Shown: positions 26,805 through 40,653 of the stretch, piece after piece | Layout of the letters: each line of letters opens with the position of its first letter | How positions within the stretch are numbered: the stretch's first letter is position 1 | From: Paraspadella gotoi | Taxonomy: Eukaryota > Chaetognatha | Assembly: GCA_051294375.1 (NCBI GenBank) | Contig: CM119266.1 | Span: forward strand, 1,431,554-1,495,553 | Direction: 5' to 3' | DNA length: 64,000 nucleotides | Notes under the pieces: model-generated | The model's database searches: none | Seen by the model: only the letters and a program-made list of their open reading frames with translations | What the model was told of the DNA's origin: nothing | Made by a program: the position numbers and the translations under genes

Positions 26805-28895
26805 GAGTCGTCGGGCGAGCCATCACTAGCTTCCCAACATCAAAGTGGGCAGCAATCTCAAATGAAGGCAAGCAGAGGCCAGAAATGAGGCGAAAAAAAA
26901 CCGCGAAGCTTCAGCCGGGTCGACAAATGGATTTTTAATTTCGGACAATTATCGTAGAATTAAAAACGAGAATCGATGAGACGCGAAACTTTGGCGAGAT
27001 TTTCATCAGGAGATAGAATTTCGTTTGACGAAACGACGAAAAAAAATCTTTCGAGACGATTACCATCTACCGATAGAATCATTTGTAGATGATCATCTTG
27101 AAGGTTACTAATCTTTCCAGGATAAAACTCGTTCCCAGTTGAGAGGCGAAGATGCGATTTTGCAGATCGCGCATCGGAAACGTATTTTCAACAATAGAAG
27201 AGCGATCGTCATCAGATCTGCATTTTGCGATGGAAAAAGCGAGGAATGATCGAGATGTCATTGAGAAGAACGAAAAACACAAAACTCTTGAATGCAAGGG
27301 GTCTGTTTGAACCATGAAACTGACTCCGGGCAACGCAGACCGGACCACAATGAGACCCAAAGATATGCTTAGAGATGGAACCAAGCTTTCGCCCGTCGCC
27401 GATTTAAAAAGTCGACCCGGCTTTGGAAATCTTAAGAGGCATTGAACCTTTGCTTTTATCAAATCCGGAGGGCAGAATCTGAGTTCGCAGAATTCTCTTG
27501 AGGAGTTTTATTCGATAAGCAAGACAGCCCACAGCTTGCTTCCGCTTTATCGGTCCATACGAACAAGCCCGTTTCGGCTAACCGATTATTCTACCGCTCT
27601 GCATCTAAAAATTGAAAGAATCAAAATTCAGAGGCAACAAAACCTTCTTGCAACGAGAGGATCTCGTTCCAACGATCCTAAGATCGCAGGAAATTTTTTC
27701 ACAGAGAGCGCGATGGAAAAAAAATTTCGAAAACTTTTCATCATTCAGCGAGGCGAAATCCCGTGGGCAGATGAGACGTCAGTGATGGCAAATCTCGAAA
27801 TAGACGTTTTCACAAAACGGTTGAGGGAAAACTGAAGTTTTTAGTGGAAGTGAGAAACCCCATAGAGTTTTCCATCGAGCCTCCTTTACCTTGGAACCAT
27901 GGTGCACACCTATGATTTTCATGCGGCGGACGAAAATGGGGGAGATGGAATTTTCCATCGATTCCGTTACTTAAGAGGGAATTGTGGTGACTGAGGTTTC
28001 GAAATGTGGGACGGCCTTCGGTGAATACCTTTGGTGGAAACAGTGAATTTCCAGCTAAGGAATTTCCGGTGCAAGTGTCTGATGAGATGGAAACGTTCAT
28101 AGAGGAGATGGGAAACTTCAGCATGAAAATTCCACAAAAAGGAAGAGGAAAGTGAGAAAGTCGTTTGGTACAGAGATCGGAAATCCCAAGTGGGAATCAG
28201 TTCCAATCTTTCGCGTCTTTAAAAAGGATCTACGAATTTTCAAATAAAAAAATTTCATCCGATTAATCTTCAATAAATAAACCAGTGGTAAGAAAAACCG
28301 ATATTTTTCTGCTTATCAGTATCGAAAGAAACTTGCGGCGAAGATGCGAACCAGCGATCAAAAAAATGAAATATCTCAGAGAAGAAATTTCCGAAGATCA
28401 GCGACTAGATGATAGAACCTGTGATGAAGAAATGATAATTCCCGCACGACGCCACCAAATCTCTGGCGTATTTCCTCGATAGCCCGCCGACTATCGACTA
28501 TCGACTTCGAGACTCCCGTCACGGCCGCTGCCAACGGAACAGACGACGCCTGCCAATCGGATCTTCTCCGTCATCCGGCCCGAATTTATGCGGACGATTT
28601 TGAAGGCGCCGGGAAGATTCGGGGTTGCCGGAATCGGTTCCGGCGGCGAGGTGAAAATGTAAAGGAGGAAAAAAAAAAAATTGGGGAGGAAATTAGAGAA
28701 TGCATCGAGAAAGGAACTTCCGAAAGCAGACGGACCGAAGGGCATTTGAGATATTCACGCGGAGAATATGAGTTTATTTTTAAAAGAGATTCATCAGCAA
28801 TCTTTGTTCGGTGGACGCGAATCAAGATTCGCTGCGAGGACAAACTGCATCTTCAGCGATTGCCGCGCACAACAGCATGGGAGGCATTGCGGCAG
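24167..28895 (+). pseudogene. Degraded copy of main-gene exons 1-4
   Basis: Exon equivalents lie at about 24167-24686, 25027-25229, 25489-25716 and 26048-28895. They encode the same protein as 48015-52616 but with many frameshifts. Stops appear within the first exon (after the DNDNV-type acidic part), and the fourth exon is split into more than ten short frames. The first donor reads GAGCGTTAG instead of GAGGTTAG, and the third-exon donor has lost its GT (CCAGCCGG against CCAGGTTG). Errors are equally dense in introns. I therefore favour poor consensus of a second haplotype over true gene decay, but cannot exclude a decayed paralogue. Confidence 0.6.
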
Positions 28896-29202
28896 GTCAG
28901 TAAATGAAGTCACTTCGTAAAAAAAAAATATTCGATAGAATGAATGGTTTTACATGTATTTGATATCGATTTTTCCTATTTAAATAAACTAATATTATTT
29001 CTGTAAACATTGTGGCAAACCTTTGTACTTTAGTAAACGATTCAATAGAAATTTTTTTTTTATTCTTCAATCGGGCTTTGAAAAAAAAAATCAAATGCGA
29101 GGTTAAAACTTACTTAAGTTAGAATTAATATAAAATAGCACTTTCACTGCTATGAATTGTTTTTTTATAGAGAGAAATAACACTCTACTTCCAAAGGTAT
29201 TA

Positions 29203-30160
29203 TTAACTACAACATAACAATTTCTCCTTCCCAAATTTATATTGCTCCATTGGGAATTTGTTTAAAGAATAATAATTATTGATCACGTTACGCCAATTTT
29301 CTTCTTCGAAACTAGAACTTGTTTTTCTTTGGACGAAATCGCGGTCCGATGATGAGATTTTCAAAACTCGCATCAAGTTTATCTCGTTCACCTTTTGGCT
29401 TATTTTCTCGCGAGCAAAGATCAATTTTGGAATCTGCAAAACAAATAATAGAAAAATATAAAGTCTGTTTTTAAAAGAATCATTAAATAAATGTTTTTTT
29501 TTTTAAATTATTTGTCACTTTATTTATATTTATTTTAAATATATTTTAAGATTTTGATTTTATCAAATCGTTTGAAATAACTTGATAACATAAAACAAGA
29601 ACAGGTAATTCCAATGTGTTGCCTCGCAGTAACTTTATTTTCAAGTGTTTTTTATTTTTATCACAGATATGACATGACATGATATGACTAAAAAAATAGT
29701 TTGCTTTATAAACATGCTCTGCATCAAAATTTCTATCTTTTATTCTTTTATAGTTTTAAGAGTTACTGATATGGCGGCTAGCAGTCTCTTAGATTTGAGG
29801 TTTTTTCTGTCTTAACAATATGCAGCAAACCAACTATAAGGAAATAAATACAAAATATATGCATTTTTAACGTAAATAAGACAGACCGACAGATTGACAT
29901 TATTCGGATCGGGGAAACCGGAACCCAGGGGAAACCCGGGGGGAACGAAAGAAAAGGGGAAAAAGGTTGGGGAAAAACTTATAAGTTGCTCCGCGAGTAC
30001 TTCGCGGCGTCCCGTAACTAAAAATTCCAAACTAACGAAAGGTGTTTCCTCACCAATTTTTTTCTTTTTTTGAGAAAAAGACAATTACCTTTAAAATGAA
30101 AAGATCCAAAGAAAATCTTAAGAAAGCCTCAATATTGCCAGCAGTAAAGATCGGAAAATT
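29203..30160 (-). pseudogene. Noisy copy of the nested minus-strand exons
   Basis: Corresponds to 52865-53784 and is frameshifted relative to it. A frame with KLIFAREK and NVINNYYS is still readable. In this copy the KLIFARE part and the following Lys-rich part are in one frame, which supports the idea that a one-base indel disturbs the other copy. Confidence 0.4.
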
Positions 30161-30299
30161 CAAATTCATAACTTTTACCAATTTTGTATGCTTCTAACAC
30201 AACTAAACACTCCCACAATACACACGAACCACATGGTTCACACACCAGAACCGCCAACAACCACCAAACATCAAAAAGCAACTTAAAACATCTCTCTCC

Positions 30300-31325
30300 G
30301 AAGCTTTGTAGCTGAAGTGACTGTCTGTCTTTCCGTTTCTCCATAAATATAGTTAAATTTAGTTATAATGAGTAGTAAATAGATAAGAGAGATTGGGGAG
30401 ATTAAATAGATTAAAGAGATTGGGAAGATTAAATAGATTAGAGAGATTGGGGAGATTAAATAGATTAGAGAGATTGGGGAGATTAAATAGATTAGAGAGA
30501 TTGGGGAGATTAAATAGAATAGAGAGATTGGGGAGATTAGAAAAGGGAGAAAATTTAGAAAAAGAAAAGAATAGAAAATAATAGAATAGAATAGAATAGA
30601 ATAGAATAGAATAGAATNNNNNNNNNNNNNNNNNNNNNNNNNNNNNNNNNNNNNNNNNNNNNNNNNNNNNNNNNNNNNNNNNNNNNNNNNNNNNNNNNNN
30701 NNNNNNNNNNNNNNNNNNNNNNNNNNNNNNNNNNNNNNNNNNNNNNNNNNNNNNNNNNNNNNNNNNNNNNNNNNNNNNNNNNNNNNNNNNNNNNNNNNNN
30801 NNNNNNNNNNNNNNNNNNNNNNNNNNNNNNNNNNNNNNNNNNNNNNNNNNNNNNNNNNNNNNNNNNNNNNNNNNNNNNNNNNNNNNNNNNNNNNNNNNNN
30901 NNNNNNNNNNNNNNNNNNNNNNNNNNNNNNNNNNNNNNNNNNNNNNNNNNNNNNNNNNNNNNNNNNNNNNNNNNNNNNNNNNNNNNNNNNNNNNNNCGAC
31001 ATCGAATAAAGTTTTTTCTTGGAAGAAGTAAAATGTCCGGAGGCCGTCGATTTATTTTCACTCGAGTTTCCCGACCACCAAGTTTCACGAAGTTTCTAAC
31101 AATTCTTGCCGTGAATTAATTATATTGACTCGAAAAGTGAATATTTAACACAAATTTACGAATATATACGACACCACCAACGAAATGGAACTCTAGACGG
31201 AAATGGTCAGACTCATGGTTTACCCTGATGATCTGAAAAAAAGACGACCAATCGCTTCGCAAGTCCGTCCATTGGTCAATTCCATCGATGATCATTTCGC
31301 TTATTCGACTTCCTTTTTTTTCTCT
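30300..31325. repeat. Extra partial copy of 17304-18130
   Basis: Begins with GAAGCTTTGTAGCTGAAG and runs through the GATTGGGGAG minisatellite. A 379-N gap at 30618-30996 replaces the AATAG region. It resumes at CGACATCGAATAAAG and ends at the 25-N gap at 31326. The same sequence is also at 41239-42063. Confidence 0.88.
30618..30996. other. Assembly gap, 379 N
   Basis: Run of N starting inside an AATAG array. Any frame crossing it is an artefact. Confidence 0.99.
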
Positions 31326-31350
31326 NNNNNNNNNNNNNNNNNNNNNNNNN
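31326..31350. other. Assembly gap, 25 N, at the centre of a palindrome
   Basis: Sequence leading into the gap from the left (CATCGATGATCATTTCGC and neighbours) reappears as reverse complement on the right at about 31535-31560. Two overlapping contigs appear to have been joined head to head. Confidence 0.95.
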
Positions 31351-34300
31351 GCCGGTGAGTGGAGAAAGGGAGTGGAAGGGCGTGGGGGAAAGAGGGATGT
31401 AATTGAGAGTAGAAAGGGAAATGGGGAGAGAAAGAAAGAGGGGGGCGGGTGAAAGAGGGATGTAATTGAGAGTATAAAGGGGGAAGGGGGAGAGAAAGAA
31501 AGAGGGGGGGGCGGCAAGAGAAAAAAAAGGAAAGTCGAATAAGCGAAATGATCATCGATGGAAATTGACCAATGGACGGACTTGCGAAGCGATTGGTAGT
31601 CTTTTTTTAGATCATCAGGGTAAACCATGAGTCTGACCATTTCGTCTAGAGTTCCATTTCGTTGGTGGTGTCGTATATATTCGTAAATTTGTGTTTAAAT
31701 TTCGCATTTTCGAGTCAAATATAATTAAATTCCACGGCAAAAAAGAATTGTTAGAAACTTCGTGAAACTTGGTGGTCGGGAAACTGGGAGTGAAAATAAT
31801 CGACGCTCCGCCGACTATTTTACTTCTTCAAGAAAAAACTTTATTCGATGTCGAAAACCTCGAAGCGAAGCAATCAAACGACGTGACAAGACAGCTTTGT
31901 CAGCGTTAGCTAAAAAATAAAGGGGAGGCTTTGTATCTTTATGGGATCTGTCATCACTTATCTTGGCTTAACTTATTTTTTTTGTTTGGGGTGACTTTGT
32001 TCTCTTTTCTCTCTTCTCTATTCTAATCTATCTATTCTAATTCTATTCTAGTTCATTATTCTATCTATTTTCTATTCTTTCTTTTTTCTTAAATTTTCTG
32101 CCTTTTCAATCTGCCCAATCTCTCTATTCTATTTAATCTCCGGACCAATCTCTCTAATCTATTTAATCTCCCCAATCTCTCTATCATTATTTAATCTCTC
32201 CCAATCTCTTTAATCTATTTAATCTTCCCAATCTCTTTAATCTATTTTAATCTCCCCAATCTCTCTTAATCTATTTACTACTCATTATAACTAAATTTAA
32301 CTATATTTATGGAGAAACGGAAAGACAAGACAGTCACTTCAGCTACAAAGCTCTCTCTCACTTCTCGCGCCAGAGAAGACATACCCAAAAGGCGAGAGGG
32401 TGGGGCGGAGATCGAGTCGGGAGAGGGTGATCAGGCTGCTGGGGTGGGGTTGGTATGGCAGGCGGGCCGGATGAGGACGGCTCCGTGGATGTAACCGCCG
32501 TTGAAGTTTTCTCTGAGAGAAAAAAGATCCTCGCATAACCGAAAAGTCCTTTGACCGGAAAGATCGAAGATCAATGACCTTCGACGAAGTCGAGAGAGGG
32601 AGGGAGGGAGGGAGGGAGGGAGGGGAGAGAGAGAGAGGGAGAGAGAGAGTGAGAGAGAGAAGAGAGAGAGAGAGAGCGCAAAGATCATACGTCGAAACTT
32701 CTCACCCAGAAACAGAATTTACTGAACAAGCACTGTGCGTCGAGAGAGATTTGTAGGAAGAATCCCGCGAGCCGGAAGGAGTGCGGGATTGTGGTTTAGA
32801 AGGAAAAGACAGAAAGAGATAAAGAACGGAGAAGATAGTAGAGACAGAAGAGATAGAAGAGAGAGAAGATAGCCAAAAACAGAAGACTTCAGACTGCGGG
32901 AAAAAAATAACCGGAAAAGCTGTGTCTGTCTCTAAATCTCTTCTCTCTCTCTCTCTCTTCTCTCTCTCTTCTCTCTCTCTCTCTCTCTCTCTCTTCCTTC
33001 TTTCTCTCTCTCCTCTCTCTCTCTCTACTCTCTCTCTCTCTTCTCTTCTCTCTCTCTCTCTCATCTCTCCTCTTCTCTCTCTCCTCTCCTCTCTATTCTC
33101 TCCTCTCCCTCTCTTTCCCTCTTCCTCTTCATTCCTCAAAAAAGATCGCATCACCGAGCGATCATTCTGCGCGGTAGACTAATCACCCGAAAAGATCACT
33201 CGATCCCGAACGCTCATCACTCAACCCAAAGAGAGCCTTGGGACCCGTAGGACCGTCGGGGCGGCGTCGGGCGGCGTCGGGGCGGCGTCGGGGCGGCGTC
33301 GCGGCGTTAGCGCGCTGTCGAAGCGGCCGTCGCCCTCTGGAAATCGATGGACCGAATAAGATTAAAGGGTTTTTTTTTCTCGGGCGGTGCCTCCTTTCCT
33401 ATCACCGATCTGTCATTTGAAATCACGCTTTGTCCTATTATATCGTATGTTTTGTCTTTTGAAATGACATTCCTTGTCGAAACTCCCACCTTTTTCAATC
33501 ACAATCATTTCCTGTGAATTGACCCTCCCCTGATTTTTCGATCACCGTAAAAATCTGCATTCTCCTAACTTCATCCCTTTTTTCCTTTTTTAAAAAAACA
33601 AACAAACCTCACCCCGCCCTCCCCCACCCCAAGAACCCAAGTCAGCCTTCTCTTCGTTTTCACGCTTAGTGAAGAGAACAAGCAATGCTTACCGAACAAG
33701 CGAATTCTAAAAGTCTCGTCTGATCTTAATCTCGATCTTCGTGCACAGAGCGAGAAAACCGCTGGAGAGTCGAGGCACGAGAAACGTTGATTCCGAATTT
33801 CGTTTTTAGTTGCGCCGCGAGCACTCGCCTTCGGAAAATCCTAAAACTGTACGAAGGAAAGGATTCGATGCAATGCATGTCATAAAGTTTTTACTCATGT
33901 CATGTCACGTCATGTATTGTCATATCAGTTGATCAAAGGGAAATACGCGTGAAAATAAAGTCACTTCGCCACAACACGTTCTAGTTAATGAAAACAAATG
34001 GCGCTGGTTAACTTAAGACTCCGTCAATAAGCTACGATTTATGCCAAGAATGACTCGATTTTAGATATTAGGCTTTCAATAAATGTCTTTCTAAAAAGAA
34101 TGATGTTGTATGATGTCTCATTGAAATTCGGGTAGTGAGTTATTAACCTTGTGTTACAAGTTTCTGTTTCCAGAATACAAAATTACCTCCCATCTCGCTC
34201 AAATATTCATAAAATATGCTAATGGTGACTCATATTGTAACTGTCATATCGGTAAGAATTAAAAACTGCATTCTTTTGCATTAAATTCGTCCAATGAGAT

Positions 34301-34664
34301 GTCTCCTGATTTTTAACAATCAGCGATCGGCGTTGTTTCGAGTCTCTTTGTGAACGCCTTTGCTTCCTCTGACTCATGATCTTTAAGGATTTTAATGAAT
34401 CCATCATTAAGTAACAACATTTGAGCAAAATTTTGGTTAATGATGGATAAAACAAATTCTGCAAATATGCTTAAAATCGCTAAATATTTTAAAGATTTAA
34501 ATTTTGAGCTTATTATTTAATAAATATCTTTTTTTAAGACTGGAAGTCTACTGTCGAAAAAACTCCGTATGCAGAACTTCGTTTCTAGTTTCCTCAGAGT
34601 TCGACGGACTGAGTCAATCTGCCAGAATTCCGCCTTCCAATTCTGACTTACTTAAAGACTTAAA

Positions 34665-34747
<83 letters not shown>

Positions 34748-34916
34748 TTCTCTTTTTCTCTGTTTCTCCCGTGTGTCCCTCTTGCAAAACGAGAAATTAG
34801 TTACGCCAGTGATTTAGAGACGCCATGAATGACAAAAACTCACCGGAAGCCACAACGACCTGGGTAAGTCTCCTTAGAATTGAGAGAAAGTCCACGCGTT
34901 GACTTTTCCTTCCTTC

Positions 34917-34969
<53 letters not shown>

Positions 34970-36418
34970 CTCTCTCTCTCTCTCTCTCTTTCTCTCTTTT
35001 CTCTGTCTCGCTGTCTCTCTCTCTCTTCTTTTCTCTATATATCTGTTTATTTTCTTGCTTTTTTTTTTTCGGTCTACCCCATACATTATTTTTTGTTTAC
35101 TTCTTCATAGCAGGTCTTTTTTTAAGTAATTACCCTCTCTCTCTCTCTCTCTCCTTCTCATCTCTCTCTCTCTCTCTCTCCTATCTCTCTCTCTCCTCTC
35201 TCTCTACTCTCTCCACTCTTTTTCCCTTCTACCTCCCTCGTCCAATTCACTCTGCGTGCAAAATCCATCAGACTTCAAACTCTCAGCCTTTAATTCCACC
35301 TTTTTTTGCTCATCCCGTTGAGAAGAAAACTCGACCAAAATCGAACCACTTTCCCTTGAGGTCTTGAGTGCAAAACTCAGGTGAACACTCGAAACGAACC
35401 TGCAAAACCTCTTGCATAACAAGCAGTAACTCGTTGAATTGTACCAGAATCTCTCGTAGGAAATTCTTTCCAGAATTCTTGCAAAAACTACTGTCCGAAA
35501 CATTTGCAGAAAAACACCCATTATATCGGGATTATTTATTTATTATTATTTGAGGGCTTTACTTATGTTATGTGAAATAAAACATTGTGAAGTTAAGGTT
35601 ACGATAATTTTATTTAATTTGTGAAACCTAAGTATCACCCTAATTCTCCAATCCGACTGCAATGGAAACATTTCGGTCCGCAAAACTTAAGTAAAAAAAG
35701 AATAGAAAAAAAGTTGGAGGGGAAAAGTTCATTTGCGCGAATGAAGAAAAATGGTAAATTTTGTGCGAATCGGAGAGAAAATCAGAGAATGGAAATTATA
35801 CGTCAGAGAAAAAGTGTAAAGAAAGAAAGATGGAAAGTGAGTAAGATACCGAGAAAGAGGAAATAATTTAAAAAGAAAGAAAGAAAAGAAAGAAAGAAAG
35901 AAAGAAAAAGAAAGAAAAGAAAGAAGAAGAAAGAAAGAAGAAGAAGAAAATGGAAAGAGAAATGGATGTGGTCCTCATGACGGGAGGCGAAGAATAATAA
36001 ATCGCCGACTATAAAACGAGAGAAAAAAACTGTAGGGGGTTTAGAAAGGACGACAACGACGACGACGACGACGACGATGATGATAATGACGATGATGATG
36101 ATGATAATGATGAGAATGGCAACTGAAATATAGATACCACTTTTCTGCAAAATGAGGCTTTTTAATCGAAATGAAATGACGACGACGATTTCGGTGTTGT
36201 TGTTGTTGTTGTTGTTGTTGGTTGTTGTTGTTGTTGTTGTGTTGTTGTTTGTTGTTGTTGTTGTTGTTGTTGTTGTGTTGGTTGTTTTGGAAAAGAAGGT
36301 AGTAAGCTGAAGACGGAGAGACGAAGAGGTGGACGGTGATTCGAAGGCAAAAAATAGTATTTTAGTCGTTCGTTCGTTATTTTAAATTAGAAATTTCAAT
36401 TTAGTAGTAAATGAAGAC
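31351..36418 (-). repeat. Large duplicated block, copy B, inverted
   Basis: Reverse complement of about 10990-18250, without the 14078-16190 insertion. It contains the inverted minisatellite (32020-32275), CT/GA tracts (32590-33110, 34670-34745, 34915-35025, 35133-35215), the GCCGCC array and the TTG form of the CAA array (36190-36290). It joins the forward block at 36419 without a gap. Confidence 0.9.
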
Positions 36419-37600
36419 GGCCTCAGTGACTTTCACAAAAGGTCGACCCCGTTTCTTTTTTCCTCTTTTGTTTTCTAAATTCCGCTTTGGGATCTGAAGA
36501 GAAAAAGGGAGATTGAAAGGAATGATTGTAGGCCCAACCAATAAGCTAATAAGCGATGAATTGATTGGTCAAAATGTAATTGATTGGTTGAACTCAGCAA
36601 AGGCCAAAAGGATACAAATTGAATCACACAGCTAAAGTGCTCGTCAAGCAGAAGATTAAAAATATCGGATTGTCTGCAAAACTAGAAAAATAATATAAAT
36701 TTTGTGAAAATACTAAAAAATTAAATATTGAAAAGTTGACAGTGTAAAGTCCTGACGACGGTATGACTCGGTCGGTCAGCGGGGCCCGTCTGCTCTGCGT
36801 CGGCTGCGGAGAGAAGCTGCATGTAAACTAAAGATATTAACATCTATACTTAAAATATAAATAGTCATCATTTACATTTTCAACTGGATTGGAGCCACTC
36901 AATGTTTTCGCCTTCTATTGGGTTTCATTGTGAATAATTGTGATTATTATTTTTGTCTGATATAGATGTTGCAGTTGTTCTCCGGCAAGATCAGCTGGAA
37001 CATCTATATGCTTTGATTATTTTATTAATTAATTTACCAATTAATATTAATAAGACGCCAAGTGGATAAGAAACTATTTATAAACATTTCGGCGCCAGCG
37101 ATCCCGATCTTCAGTACGATTACTCTCCCGACGTCTTCTCCCTCTCCGCTAGGTCGAGGAGGGGGTTCTTTTCAGCAATAGCTATGGAATTGGTCAATAT
37201 CAATATCAACCAGTATGATTTGAATTCAAACCAACACCAGAATTTGAATTCAATGTACATATGTCAAATTTCAGTCAGTTGAAATGAGGATTTCGAAAGA
37301 CGGGGGTAAGTTTCTCAATATTTAAAGAAGCACGAAAAGTAAGTGCTCAAAGGTAGGAAACGGGTATAAGCATCGGTCATGATGAGGAACAAAGAGCGAG
37401 ACCCTGCTGGAGCGGCGAGACTCTGGTGGAGCGGTAAGACTCTACTGAAGAGGCACGACCCTGCTGGAGGAATCGCCGACTTAGGCGACTTGAAAGACCC
37501 GAAGGGACTTGATTGTATTTGCAATGCAGATGCAAACAGGAGCAGAAGCGAGATGCAAGAAAACGCAATCGCGGACCGAAAAACAAATCAAGACGAGAAG
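36419..37600. repeat. Partial copy of 18295-19520 (also 42232-43395)
   Basis: Starts at GGCCTCAGTGACTTTC and ends within AAATCAAGACGAGAAG. It then jumps to sequence equivalent to 11385. The jump occurs where the other copies carry a GA tract, a typical misassembly point. Confidence 0.88.
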
Positions 37601-37603
37601 AAC

Positions 37604-37666
37604 TCCCGTCATGAGGACCACATCCATTTCTCTTTCCATCTTTTTTTCTTTTCTTTCTTTCTTTCT

Positions 37667-37703
<37 letters not shown>

Positions 37704-38582
37704 TTTCTTTCTTTCTTTTTAAATTATTTCCTCTTTCTCGGTATCTTACTCATTTCCATCTTTCTTTCTTTACACTTTTTCTCTGACGTTAATTTCCATT
37801 CTCTGATTTTCTCTCCGATTCGCACAAAATTTACTCATTTTTCTTCATTCGCGCAAATGAACTTTTCCCTCCAACTTTTTTTCTATTCTTTTTTACTTAA
37901 GTTTTGCGGACGAAATGTTTCCATTGCAGTCGGATTTGGAGAATTAGGGTGATACTTAGGTTTCCAAATAAATAAAATTATCGTAACCTTAACTTCACAA
38001 TGTTTATTTCACATAACATAAGTAAAGCCCTCAATAAATAATAATAAATAATCCCGATATAATGGGTGTTTTTCTGCAAATGTTTCGGAAGTAGTTTTTG
38101 CAAGAATTCTGGAAAGAATTTCCACGAGAGATTCTGGTACAATTCAACGAGTTACTGCTTGTTATGCAAGAGGTTTTGCAGGTTCGTTTGAGTGTTCACC
38201 TGAGTTTTGCACTCAAGACCTCAAGGGGAAAGTGGTTCGATTTGGTCGAGTTTTCTTTCTCAACGGGATGAGCAAAAAAAGGTGGAATTAAAGGCTGAGA
38301 GTTTGAAGTCTGATGGGGATTTTGCACGCAGAGTGAATTGGACGAGGGAGGTAGAAGGAAAAGAGAGTGGGAGAGAGGAGAGAGAGAGAGAGAGAGATAG
38401 GAGAGAGAGAGAGAGAAGAGTGAGAGAGAGAGAAGAGAGAGAGAGGGTAATTACTTAAAAAAAGACCTGCTATGAAGAAGTAACAAAAAATAATGTATGG
38501 GTAGACCGAAAGAAAAAAAAGCAAGAAAATAAACAGATATATAGAGAAAGAAAGAGAGAGAGAGACAGCGAGACAGAGAGAA

Positions 38583-38614
<32 letters not shown>

Positions 38615-38633
38615 GAGAGAGAGAAGGAGAGAG

Positions 38634-38664
<31 letters not shown>

Positions 38665-38833
38665 GAAGGAAGAAAAGTCAACGCGTGGCATTTCTCTCCA
38701 ATTCTAAGGAGACTTACCCAGAGTCGTTGTGGCTTCGGGTGAGTTTTTGTCATTCATGGCGTCTCTAAATCACTGGCGTAACTAATTTCTCGTTTTGCAA
38801 GAGGGACACACGGGAGAAACAGAGAAAAAGAGA

Positions 38834-38915
<82 letters not shown>

Positions 38916-40544
38916 GTTTTTAAGTCTTTAAGTAAGTCAGAATTGGAGAGCGGAATTCTGGCAGATTGACTCAGTTCCGTCGAACTCTGAGGGAACTAGA
39001 AACGAGTTCTGCATACGGAGTTTTTTTCGACAGTAGACTTCAGTCTTAAAAAAAGATATTTTATTAAATAATAAGCTCAAAATTTAAATCTTTAAAATAT
39101 TTAGCGATTTAAGCATATTTGGCAGAATTTGTTTTTATCCATCATTAACAAAATTTTGCTCAAATGTTGTTACTTATGATGGATTCATTAAAATCCCTTA
39201 AAGATCATGAGTTCAGAGGAAGCAAGGCGTTCACAAAGAGACTCGAAACAACGCCGATCGCTGATTGGTTAAAAATCAGGAGATCTCATTGGACGAATTT
39301 AATGCAAAAAGAATGCAGTTTTTATTCTTACCGATATGACAGTTACAATATGAGTCACCATTAGCATTTTATGAATATTTGAGCGAGATGGGAGGTAATT
39401 TTGTATTCTGGAAACAGAAACTTGTAACACAAGGTTAATAACTCACTACCCGAAGTTTCCAATGAGACATCATACATACATCATTCTTTTTAGAAAGACA
39501 TTTATTGAAAGCCTAATATCTAAAATCGAGTCATTCTTGGCATAAATCGTAGCTTATTGACGGAGTCTTAAGTTAACCAGCGCCATTTAGTTTCATTAAC
39601 TAGAACGGTGTTGTGGCGAAGTGACTTTATTTTCACGCGTATTTCCCTTTGATCAATGATATGACAATACATGACGTGACATGACATGAGTAAAAAACTT
39701 TATGACATGCATTGCATCGAATCCTTTCCTTCGTACAGTTTTAGGATTTTCCGAAGGCAAAGTGCTCGCGGCGCAAACTAAAAAACGAAATTCGGAATCA
39801 ACGTTTCTCGTGCTCGACTCTCCAGCGGTTTTCTCGCTCTGTGCCGAAGATTCGAGATTAAGATCAGACGAGACTTTTAGAATTCTTGTTCGGTAAGCAT
39901 TGCTTGTTCTCTTCACTAAGCGTGAAAACGAAGAGAAGGCTGACTTGGGTTTCTTGGGGTGGGGGAGGCGGGGTGAGGTTTGTTTGTTTTTTTAAAAAAA
40001 GGAAAAAGGGATGAAGTTAGGAGAATGCAGATTTTTACGGTGATCGAAAAATCAGTGGGAGGGTCAATTCAACAGGAAATGATTGTGATTGAAAAGAAGG
40101 TGGGAGTTTCGACAAGGAATGTCATTTCAAAAGACAAAACATACGATATAATAGGACAAAGCGTGATTCAAATGACAGATCGGTGATAGAAAGGAGCACC
40201 GCGCCCGAGGAAAAAAAAAACCCTTTAATCTTTATTCGGTCCATCGATTTCCAGAGGGCGACGGCCGCTTCGACAGCGCGCTAACGCGCGACGCCGCCCC
40301 GACGCCGCCCCGACGCCGCCCGACGCCGCCCCGCGGTCCTACGGGTCCCAAGGCTCTCTTTGGGTTGAGTGATGAGCGTTCGGGATCGAGTGATCTTTTC
40401 GGGTGATTAGTCTCCGCGCAGAATGATCGCTTCGGTGATGCGATCTTTTTTTAAAGAATGGAAAGGAGAAAGAGGAGAAGAGAGAGGAGAGGAGATAAGG
40501 GAGAGAGAGAGAGAGAAGAGAAGAGAAGAGAGAGAGAGAAGAGA

Positions 40545-40593
<49 letters not shown>

Positions 40594-40605
40594 GGAAAGA
40601 GAAGA

Positions 40606-40653
<48 letters not shown>

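Larger units (their letters stand above)
18295..30190. repeat. Noisy copy of 42232-53806
   Basis: Same order of sequence as 42232-53806, including the coding exons, but with frequent one-base insertions, losses and substitutions. The match stops near 30190, where a short unique piece leads into a repeat of 17304. The dispersion of errors over coding and non-coding DNA alike argues for low consensus quality of an alternative haplotype contig. Confidence 0.9.

Noticed and set aside
30283-31088. Long minus-strand frames over the 379-N gap
   Set aside because: Consist mostly of N; the rest is minisatellite.
36162-36350. Gln/Thr-rich minus frame
   Set aside because: Inverted CAA array with base losses; no gene.
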